This document shows, in pieces, positions 16,450 through 23,697 of a stretch of DNA of 64,000 nt. The first letter of the stretch is position 1. Every line of letters starts with the position of its first letter. A program made the translations under genes and the position numbers. The notes below the pieces were generated by a model, which did not search any database, was not told where the DNA came from, and saw only the letters and a list, made by a program, of their open reading frames with translations. This stretch comes from Paenibacillus massiliensis subsp. panacisoli DSM 21345 (lineage in GTDB: Bacteria; Bacillota; Bacilli; Paenibacillales; Paenibacillaceae), in contig NZ_AUFO01000018.1 in the NCBI RefSeq assembly GCF_000426545.1, positions 97,989-161,988 of the forward strand. Direction: 5' to 3'.

Positions 16450-19317
16450 TTGTCTTTGCTGCATCTTGCCATCGTATTACCTTTTCTGCTCGCTGTGCTC
16501 ATTCCAATCATCAAGCCTTGGACGCAGCGAATTCATGCGGGGTGGCTGGTACTACCTCTCCCGTCCGCATTGTTTATTTATTTCCTTACGCTTATATCAG
16601 ACATCCGAAGTGGACAGCCACTCTCATCAGAATTAGTCTGGGTCCCTTCACTGGGCATCAATTTCAACGTCTATGCTGACGGTCTGGGACTGCTGTTCGC
16701 ACTGTTGATTAGTGGAATTGGTGCCTTAGTGGTACTCTATTCCATCTATTACATGGATAAGGCCAAAGAAGCCGTCCAGCGTTTCTATGTATTTCTCCTG
16801 ATGTTCATGGGAGCTATGCTGGGCGTGGTGCTCTCGGACAATGTCATGGTGCTCTATGGATTCTGGGAGCTTACGAGTGTATCCTCCTTCCTGCTGATTG
16901 CTTTCTGGCATAAGCGTGAGCGTTCCTTGTATGGTGCTCTTAAATCCATGCTCATTACCGTCTTCGGCGGCTTATGTATGTTCGTCGGCTTTATTTTGCT
17001 CTATGTCGTTACGGGTACCTTTAGCATCCGGGACATGGTGGCACAGGTGGAGCTGATGTCCGGGCATACCTTAATGCTTCCAGCCATGCTGCTGCTTCTG
17101 CTCGGTGCCTTTACCAAATCTGCACAGTTTCCGTTTCATATCTGGCTTCCCGACGCGATGGAGGCACCAACACCAGTCAGCAGCTATCTGCACTCGGCTA
17201 CGATGGTGAAAGCTGGCATTTACCTGGTAGCGCGGTTCAGCCCCATATTTGCAGGCATGAGCGAGTGGTTTTGGCTTGTCACAGGCTTTGGCTTGATCAC
17301 TCTCATCTATGCCTCATTTCGGGCGATCAAGCAGACGGATCTCAAAGCTTTACTGGCTTTCTCGACCATCAGTCAGCTTGGACTGATCATGAGTCTACTG
17401 GGACTCGGCTCAGCAGCAGCATTTTACACGGGTGAGGAAGCCATTTTCTTCACCAAGGCTACAGCAGCTGCTTTTTTCCACTTGATCAATCATGCCGTCT
17501 TCAAGGGAGCCTTGTTCATGGTGGTGGGCAATGTGGACCATGAGACCGGGACTCGGGATATTCGCAGACTGGGCGGACTCATGGCCCTGATGCCAGTTAC
17601 CTTTACAGTTGCCGTGGTAGGAGCCTTCTCCATGGCAGGACTGCCTCCCTTTGGTGGATTCCTGAGCAAGGAAATGTTCTTTACGGGTGTGCTGCAGATT
17701 TTGGATATGAAGCTGTGGAGCCTGCATACGTGGGGCATACTCGTACCCATCTTCGCCTGGGTCGCCAGCATCTTTACGTTCGTGTACAGTATGATTCTTG
17801 TATTCCGCACGTTCACCGGACAGGGACACACCCAGCAGCTCCCCAAGAGTCCCCATGAGGCTCCTGTCGGCTTGCTGATTTCTCCGGTAATTCTTGGTTC
17901 TCTGGCTATCATTATCGGACTGTTTCCGAACGTGGTCTCTTACGCCATCCTGGAGCCCGTCATGGCTGCGGTCCACCCTGCGATATTATCCGAAGGAGGA
18001 AGATTTGCAATCCAAATCTCATTCTGGCATGGCTGGACCCCAGAGCTGTTCATGACTATAGGTGTAGTAATTGCAGGAATTATGATCTTCCGTCTTCAAC
18101 GGCGATGGGCTCCATTACATCAACCTATATTCAGTGCATGGACTATTAACCATGTATACGATCGCGGACTGACGCACATGGAGCACTTCTCCAATCGTTT
18201 CACGAAGGGGTATATGACAGGGTCTATCCGCCACTATGTTATGTACATTTTTGTGTTCCTGATCACGGCACTAGGCACCATGCTACTACGGACGCCAGAT
18301 CTAACCTTCGATTTGTCTGGCTATGCACCCATCTCGTTCTATGAGGCCATTGTGATGATCGTGCTTGTACTGGCAGCCGTGATGACGATTTTTGCTCCTA
18401 CACGCCTCATGGCGATCATTTTGACAGGAGCAGCTGGATACATTGTGACCTTATTCTTTGTCCTATTCCGTGCGCCTGACCTAGCCTTGACCCAAATGAT
18501 TATTGAGACGGTATCGGTGACACTGTTCCTGTTATGCTTCTATCACTTGCCCAAGCTGCGTCGGGAGAAGCTACGAATCCCCTTCAAGCTGACCAACCTG
18601 GTCATCTCGCTCGGGGTCGGTGCGATCATGACGATCATCGCACTGGGTGTCAGTGGCAGTCCACTATTCGATAGCATCGCCGATTATTATTTGAAAGAAA
18701 GCTACAATCTCGCCGGAGGCAAAAATGTAGTCAATGTCATCCTCGTCGACTTCCGTGGCTTCGATACGCTGCTGGAGATTACAGTGCTGGGCATTGCCTC
18801 ATTGGCTATCTACGCCTTGGTCCGATTAGAGCCATCGGAAGGACTCAGCTCCGTGACACGACCAGAGAGAGAGGCTTCCACAAGCCTGTCTTTTGCTAAA
18901 AGTAATGATGTCATTCTTAGAACGGTCTCCAAGGTCGTCATTTTCATTATCTTGACCTTCTCGCTATATCTGTTCTTTGCGGGCCACAACGCGCCTGGTG
19001 GAGGATTCATCGGAGCACTGATGTCTGCAGCCGCGCTAATCCTGCTCACGATGGGCTTCGGGATGAGGACGATGCAACACATCCTTCCGTTTGATTTTCG
19101 CAGCTTGATTGGCCTTGGTCTGTTAGTAGCCCTGCTGACGGGTATAGGTTCCTTCGGGTTCGGAGCAGCATTCCTTAGCCATGCCTTCGGCTATTTCGAG
19201 CTTCCACTGCTTGGTAAGACGGAGCTAGCTACTGCCGTATTATTTGATCTGGGTGTCTATCTGACCGTCATTGGCGTCACCATGACGATAATCTTCTCGA
19301 TCGGGAGAGATGAGTAA
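16450..19317 (+). CDS. mrpA: Na+/H+ antiporter subunit MrpA fused to MrpB
   Basis: A 955-residue membrane protein. The N-terminal two thirds is the NuoL-like proton-translocating module (FWELTSVSSFLLIAFW, FTKSAQFPFHIWLPDAMEAP, PVSSYLHSATMVKAGIY). Residues 600-800 are the MrpA-specific C-terminal region. From about residue 815 the sequence is an MrpB/MnhB domain (LYLFFAGHNAPGGGFIGA), which is a separate gene in B. subtilis. The start is TTG 16450 behind AAGGAGG. It is the first gene of mrpA(B)CDEFG and works with the other subunits in Na+ export and alkaline tolerance. Confidence 0.95.
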   Translation: MSLLHLAIVLPFLLAVLIPIIKPWTQRIHAGWLVLPLPSALFIYFLTLISDIRSGQPLSSELVWVPSLGINFNVYADGLGLLFALLISGIGALVVLYSIYYMDKAKEAVQRFYVFLLMFMGAMLGVVLSDNVMVLYGFWELTSVSSFLLIAFWHKRERSLYGALKSMLITVFGGLCMFVGFILLYVVTGTFSIRDMVAQVELMSGHTLMLPAMLLLLLGAFTKSAQFPFHIWLPDAMEAPTPVSSYLHSATMVKAGIYLVARFSPIFAGMSEWFWLVTGFGLITLIYASFRAIKQTDLKALLAFSTISQLGLIMSLLGLGSAAAFYTGEEAIFFTKATAAAFFHLINHAVFKGALFMVVGNVDHETGTRDIRRLGGLMALMPVTFTVAVVGAFSMAGLPPFGGFLSKEMFFTGVLQILDMKLWSLHTWGILVPIFAWVASIFTFVYSMILVFRTFTGQGHTQQLPKSPHEAPVGLLISPVILGSLAIIIGLFPNVVSYAILEPVMAAVHPAILSEGGRFAIQISFWHGWTPELFMTIGVVIAGIMIFRLQRRWAPLHQPIFSAWTINHVYDRGLTHMEHFSNRFTKGYMTGSIRHYVMYIFVFLITALGTMLLRTPDLTFDLSGYAPISFYEAIVMIVLVLAAVMTIFAPTRLMAIILTGAAGYIVTLFFVLFRAPDLALTQMIIETVSVTLFLLCFYHLPKLRREKLRIPFKLTNLVISLGVGAIMTIIALGVSGSPLFDSIADYYLKESYNLAGGKNVVNVILVDFRGFDTLLEITVLGIASLAIYALVRLEPSEGLSSVTRPEREASTSLSFAKSNDVILRTVSKVVIFIILTFSLYLFFAGHNAPGGGFIGALMSAAALILLTMGFGMRTMQHILPFDFRSLIGLGLLVALLTGIGSFGFGAAFLSHAFGYFELPLLGKTELATAVLFDLGVYLTVIGVTMTIIFSIGRDE

Positions 19318-19319
19318 CT

Positions 19320-19661
19320 ATGGAGCTATATATGTCACTAACTATTGGAATCCTGTTTGCGGCTGGCGTGTATCTGGTCCTGTCCAAAAGCCTGCTGCGT
19401 ATCATCCTGGGCACCTCCCTGCTGACTCATGGTGTACATCTCCTGCTTCTTACGATGGCTCGGCTCAAAAATGGTGCACCGCCTCTGCTGGCAGACGGTA
19501 CCCGTGCTTATGTGGACCCGTTGCCACAGGCGCTGATCCTGACCTCCATCGTCATCAGCTTCGGTGTCACCTCATTCTTCCTCGTCCTGGCCTATAAGGC
19601 TTATCAGCGGCTGGGCACGGACGATATGGAGCAACTGAGGGAGGAGGGTGAGGAAGCATGA
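19320..19661 (+). CDS. mrpC: Na+/H+ antiporter subunit MrpC
   Basis: A 113-residue NuoK-like subunit with three membrane spans and the expected AGVYLVLSKSLLRIILG and DPLPQALILTSIVISFG signatures. It starts two bases after mrpA ends, and its stop overlaps the mrpD start by four bases. It contributes to the proton pathway of the Mrp complex. Confidence 0.93.
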   Translation: MELYMSLTIGILFAAGVYLVLSKSLLRIILGTSLLTHGVHLLLLTMARLKNGAPPLLADGTRAYVDPLPQALILTSIVISFGVTSFFLVLAYKAYQRLGTDDMEQLREEGEEA

Positions 19662-21172
19662 ATAATCTCGTTATTCTTCCTTTGCTTGTTCCCTTATGCA
19701 CAGCGATTGCGCTGTTGTTCATACACAAGCGGATTCGCCTGCAGCGAATGGTCAGCCTGGTCGGAGCACTGGTGAATCTGGCAGGTGCAATAATCCTCGT
19801 CTACCAGGTACGAACAGCAGGTATTCAGACGCTATTCATGGGCGGCTGGAAGCCTCCCTATGGCATCATCTTCGTTGCGGATATGCTGGCTGCGTTGCTT
19901 GTGCTTACGACCGCCATTGTCAGCATTGCCTGTCTGATATTTGCTTTTGGTACTATTGGAGAGAACAAAGAGAAACACTACTTTTACCCATTCTTTCAAT
20001 TCCTGATTGCAGGCGTCAGCGGCTCCTTCCTGACCGGAGACCTGTTCAATCTGTTCGTATGCTTCGAGGTGATGCTCATCTCATCCTACGCTCTACTGGG
20101 GCTGGGAGGCAGCAAACGGCAGCTGCGGGAAGGGCTGAAGTACATTCTTATTAATATTCTGTCCTCGACGCTATTCGTTGCTGCAGTAGCCTATCTGTAC
20201 GGGATTACAGGAACCTTGAACATGGCGCATTTGTCCCAGCGAGTAGCTGAGGTGAACCAGGGTGGGATGCTCTCGGTGGTCGCCATGCTGCTGTTGATCG
20301 TCTTCGCATTGAAGGCAGGACTGTTCCTGTTCTTCTGGCTGCCTGGTTCCTATAGTGCGCCACCTGCAGTCGTAAGGGCGCTGTTCGGTGCACTGCTGAC
20401 GAAGGTAGGCTTGTATGCCATTATTCGCACGTTCACACTGATCTTCTACCATGATGCGTTCATCGCGCAGGGATGGATAGGCTGGATGGCCGCGCTGACC
20501 ATGATTCTGGGGGCTATTGGTGCTGTCGCCTACACCGATATTCATCGAATTTTTAATTACAATATCATCATCAGTGTCGGATTCATTGCAGCTGGCATCG
20601 CTATCTCCAGCCCTGATGCACTGAATGGGACCGTATTCTACCTGATTCATGACATGCTAGCCAAGACGCTGCTGTTCCTGCTCGGTGGCCTAATGATCTC
20701 GACTGCTGGCTCAGAGCGCCTGCAAGCTATGGGTGGATTGATTCATAAATGGCCTATTATAGGCTGGATCTACTTGACGACCGCCTTGGCCCTGGTAGGT
20801 ATTCCGCCGTTGAGCGGCTTTGTAGGGAAGGTATTAATCGTAAGAGGCGGTCTAGAGGCCGGGGCTGACCACGCTCAGTTCTATGTCCTTACTGGCATTG
20901 CAGTAGCTTCCAGCTTCGTCGTTCTGTATTCCCTCATTCGGGTATTCATACGTGCTTTTTGGGGCGAGACGACTCTATCCGTAGATCCTTCTGAAGAGCG
21001 CTCTACTGCACAAGTCCGGCTGCCACATTCCAGCATGATTCCGGTTGTTGGCTTGTTGGCTCTTATTCTCTTGGTCGGGTTTGGCTCCGAAGGAATATAC
21101 ACTTGGGTCTCTCAAGCTGGCGAAGTCCTTACGCATCCGGCGCTATATATTGAAGCGGTAATAAAGGAGTAA
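19658..21172 (+). CDS. mrpD: Na+/H+ antiporter subunit MrpD
   Basis: A 504-residue NuoM/N-like proton-translocating subunit. Signatures include LFVCFEVMLISSYALLGLG near residue 130, FFWLPGSYSAPPAVVRALF near residue 230 and GIPPLSGFVGKVLI near residue 385. It overlaps mrpC by four bases and mrpE by one base (TAATG), so translation is coupled along the operon. Confidence 0.94.
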   Translation: MNNLVILPLLVPLCTAIALLFIHKRIRLQRMVSLVGALVNLAGAIILVYQVRTAGIQTLFMGGWKPPYGIIFVADMLAALLVLTTAIVSIACLIFAFGTIGENKEKHYFYPFFQFLIAGVSGSFLTGDLFNLFVCFEVMLISSYALLGLGGSKRQLREGLKYILINILSSTLFVAAVAYLYGITGTLNMAHLSQRVAEVNQGGMLSVVAMLLLIVFALKAGLFLFFWLPGSYSAPPAVVRALFGALLTKVGLYAIIRTFTLIFYHDAFIAQGWIGWMAALTMILGAIGAVAYTDIHRIFNYNIIISVGFIAAGIAISSPDALNGTVFYLIHDMLAKTLLFLLGGLMISTAGSERLQAMGGLIHKWPIIGWIYLTTALALVGIPPLSGFVGKVLIVRGGLEAGADHAQFYVLTGIAVASSFVVLYSLIRVFIRAFWGETTLSVDPSEERSTAQVRLPHSSMIPVVGLLALILLVGFGSEGIYTWVSQAGEVLTHPALYIEAVIKE

Positions 21173-21657
21173 TGGAGATGGCCTATCAACTTCTACTAAA
21201 TATCATCATCGGTCTCGTCTGGATGCTGCTGAACAACGAATGGTCATTCATGCAGTTCATCATCGGTTATCTGCTTGGGCTACTGCTGATCGGACTGCTT
21301 CAGCGCTTCCTGCCTCACCCTTTTTACGGTAAAAAGCTCTTGTCCATTGCGAAGCTGCTGTACATTTTCAACAGAGAGCTGTTCCTGTCCAGCTTCACCG
21401 TGATCCGGCAGGTGCTGAAGCCCAAGCTGGATATTCGTCCAGGCATATTCGCTTATCCAACCCGCTTGACCTCGGATTGGGAAGTGACCCTTCTATCCTG
21501 TCTCATCTGCCTGACACCCGGAACACTGACCCTAGAGGTGTCCCGAGAAGGAAGCATCTTATACATTCACGCGATGGACATCGGTGACGTTAATGTGCTG
21601 ACCGTACAAATTCGTGATACATTCGAAAAAGCCATTATGGAGGTGACTCGCTCATGA
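21172..21657 (+). CDS. mrpE: Na+/H+ antiporter subunit MrpE
   Basis: A 161-residue subunit with an N-terminal hydrophobic pair of spans and a soluble C-terminal domain (LLSCLICLTPGTLTLEVS). Two starts are possible: ATG 21172 overlapping the mrpD stop, or ATG 21178, which is better spaced (nine bases) from the AAAGGAG site. MrpE is needed for assembly and full activity of the Mrp complex. Confidence 0.92.
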   Translation: MEMAYQLLLNIIIGLVWMLLNNEWSFMQFIIGYLLGLLLIGLLQRFLPHPFYGKKLLSIAKLLYIFNRELFLSSFTVIRQVLKPKLDIRPGIFAYPTRLTSDWEVTLLSCLICLTPGTLTLEVSREGSILYIHAMDIGDVNVLTVQIRDTFEKAIMEVTRS

Positions 21658-21947
21658 TGGATATCATGCTGCTACTGGCACTGTCTTTAATCGCACTAGC
21701 CATATTGGGATGTATGTTCCGCTTGCTCAGAGGCCCGTCAATCGCCGACCGAATTGCTGCACTGGATACGATCGGCATCAGCATTCTGTCCATGATTGCC
21801 ATTCTGTGTATGCTGCTTCGCACCGAGGCTTATCTAGATATTATTCTCTTGATTGGAATTCTGACCTTTATCGGAACGGCCGCATTCGCGCGATATATAG
21901 AAAGGGGGTACGTTCTGGAAAATGGAGACGATGAGACTCATCGCTGA
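21654..21947 (+). CDS. mrpF: Na+/H+ antiporter subunit MrpF
   Basis: A 97-residue protein with three membrane spans and the family motif RLLRGPSIADRIAALDTIG. It overlaps mrpE by four bases (ATGA) and mrpG by 26 bases, and is a structural subunit of the antiporter. Confidence 0.92.
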   Translation: MMDIMLLLALSLIALAILGCMFRLLRGPSIADRIAALDTIGISILSMIAILCMLLRTEAYLDIILLIGILTFIGTAAFARYIERGYVLENGDDETHR

Positions 21948-22302
21948 GCTGCTAGTAGGAGGTATGGTGCTGTTCGGAGCGCTGCTTGGCGCGCTCAGTG
22001 CCTTCGGGCTGATTCGTTTGCCTGACGTGTACCTACGTTCTCATGCAGCAACCAAGAGTGCTACACTCGGTGTTCTATTTGTTCTTGGGGGGACCTTTCT
22101 GTATTTCCTGTTGTTCATGGATCATCTGAGCATCAAGCTGCTGCTCGGTATTGTGTTCGTCTTCATTACTGGGCCCGTAGCCGGGCATCTCAACGGTAGG
22201 GCTGCCTATCGCTCCGGAGTAACCATGTGGAAGCACAGCGTACAGGATGATCTGGGTCCAGCTTTGAAAAAGGAGCAGACACAGGCAGATAAAGCCTACT
22301 AA
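21922..22302 (+). CDS. mrpG: Na+/H+ antiporter subunit MrpG
   Basis: A 126-residue protein with three spans and the signatures GLIRLPDVYLRSHAATKSAT and TGPVAGHLNGRAAYRSG. The start may be ATG 21922 or the ATG at 21931, which has GGAGACG directly in front. It ends the mrp operon. Confidence 0.92.
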   Translation: METMRLIAELLVGGMVLFGALLGALSAFGLIRLPDVYLRSHAATKSATLGVLFVLGGTFLYFLLFMDHLSIKLLLGIVFVFITGPVAGHLNGRAAYRSGVTMWKHSVQDDLGPALKKEQTQADKAY

Positions 22303-22422
22303 TGCTTGGGCGACTATAAGAAGGATCTTGACAGATCTAAGGAAGTCTAGGGAAGAATGCGACGTAAGAGAGAGGAAAACGCGATTTTATAGTAACTATA
22401 GGTATTATCAGGATTCAAAATA

Positions 22423-22462
22423 CAGCGCTGTGCACCCACTACGATTAGGGCGTGCAGCGCTG
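22423..22462. terminator. Probable terminator after mrp
   Basis: CAGCGCT (22423-22429) pairs with AGCGCTG (22456-22462), extended by an internal TGCAC/GTGCA match and followed by a T-rich stretch. It lies between mrpG and a convergent gene. Confidence 0.6.
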
Positions 22463-22521
22463 CTTCTTTGTATTTGGCTTGTTCTTTGCTGGACTTGGTT
22501 TGACTTGAATCACGGTTTAAA

Positions 22522-23439
22522 TTACAGCTGTAGTCGCAATGTCCAGGTCTCATCGATTAGTTCGGGCCCAAATTGGGTATGCGGCTCCTCGTGAATGAGC
22601 TGAAAGCCCATTTTTTTATAGATGTGTCTTGCTTCCGTCAGTACGTTATTCGTCCATAGCACCAGCTCCTCGTACTGCTGCTGACGGGCAAATTCGATGG
22701 CTTCTCGTACAAGGCTGGTCCCAAGCCCAAGTCCACGCGCTTTGGGATCGACCAGTAGCAGGCGTATTCTGGCTACCTTCTCCGAATCCTGCACGACCAT
22801 GATGGAGCCGACCACCTCACCAGCCATTTCCGCTACCCAACAGCGCTCTCGATTAGGATCATGCTTTTTCAGATAATCCAGCGCAATCTGTGATACTGCG
22901 GCCTCAAAACCCTCATTCCATCCATATTCGCGCTTGTACAAAATCGCATGCTTTTGAGTAATGATTCCCATATCTCCTGCTACGGGCTGGCGCAGCACAT
23001 GTTTGAAGTCAGGGGTCAGAATGCTTTCAATCGTGTGCATGGCCTCCAGCAGTCTGGACTGCTCCTCCTCAGGGATGCTCTGCAACAGCTCTGTGACCTC
23101 CTCATTTGAGCGCTGTTCAAGCGGGGCATAGGCCTGCTCGCCCTCTTGAGTAAGCTTCAGCAAAAACTTTCGCCCATCCTGCTCAGAGCGTATCTTCTGG
23201 AGAAAACCCTGTTGATCCAGCCGGGTAAGAATCCGGCTCAAATAACCCGGGTCAAGCCCGAGGTCCCTGGTCAGATCGGATGCCGTTACCTCCTCACGAT
23301 GAGCAAGCTCGAACATTACACGTACCTCTGTGAGCGAATAGCTGCTTTGCAGCAGTCCTTCCTGTAATACGCCGATTTTGCGAGTAATGAAGCGATTGAA
23401 ATTTCGCATTTGATGTACGCGTTCCGCCAATTCGACCAT
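22522..23439 (-). CDS. MarR-GNAT fusion transcriptional regulator/acetyltransferase
   Basis: A 305-residue two-domain protein. Residues 1-145 are a MarR winged helix (SLTEVRVMFELAHREEVTAS, GYLSRILTRLDQQGFLQKI). Residues 150-305 are a GNAT acetyltransferase with the acetyl-CoA loop in RIRLLLVDPKARGLGLGTSLV and a motif-B tail ARHIYKKMGFQLI. Such fusions are common in Gram-positive bacteria; substrates are mostly unknown. The palindromes at 23491-23531 directly upstream suggest it represses itself. Confidence 0.92.
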   Translation of the reverse strand: MVELAERVHQMRNFNRFITRKIGVLQEGLLQSSYSLTEVRVMFELAHREEVTASDLTRDLGLDPGYLSRILTRLDQQGFLQKIRSEQDGRKFLLKLTQEGEQAYAPLEQRSNEEVTELLQSIPEEEQSRLLEAMHTIESILTPDFKHVLRQPVAGDMGIITQKHAILYKREYGWNEGFEAAVSQIALDYLKKHDPNRERCWVAEMAGEVVGSIMVVQDSEKVARIRLLLVDPKARGLGLGTSLVREAIEFARQQQYEELVLWTNNVLTEARHIYKKMGFQLIHEEPHTQFGPELIDETWTLRLQL

Positions 23440-23490
23440 GTATGTGCTCTCCTTCTAGTCAGTGATTTATTTTAATTTATTGCAGTATAT

Positions 23491-23531
23491 AATTTGACTT
23501 TGTCAACTAATTAATTTGACAAAGTCAAATT
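23491..23531. promoter_or_regulatory. Twin MarR-type operators
   Basis: A perfect 16-bp inverted repeat (23491-23506 and 23516-23531, 9-base spacer). Each arm is itself a palindrome of the form TTGAC-N3-GTCAA, so this reads as two operator sites 25 bases apart, placed in the promoter region of the MarR-GNAT gene. Confidence 0.75.
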
Positions 23532-23697
23532 GTTTCACCTAATGAAATCATTAAGAGCAATCTTACTGTGACCTAGCTTTACAGGAGAACTCAGATCGCC
23601 GTGTTGTATCAGTACACAAAAAGACGACCCATCTGGGTCGCCCTCTTGTTCAAAAGTGTATATTCTGCTCGTAATCATCTTTTTGGTGACTTCGCTA

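Noticed and set aside
17410..17976. 188-codon minus-strand frame inside mrpA
   Set aside because: Low-complexity antisense of a well-supported membrane protein gene, with no ribosome site.
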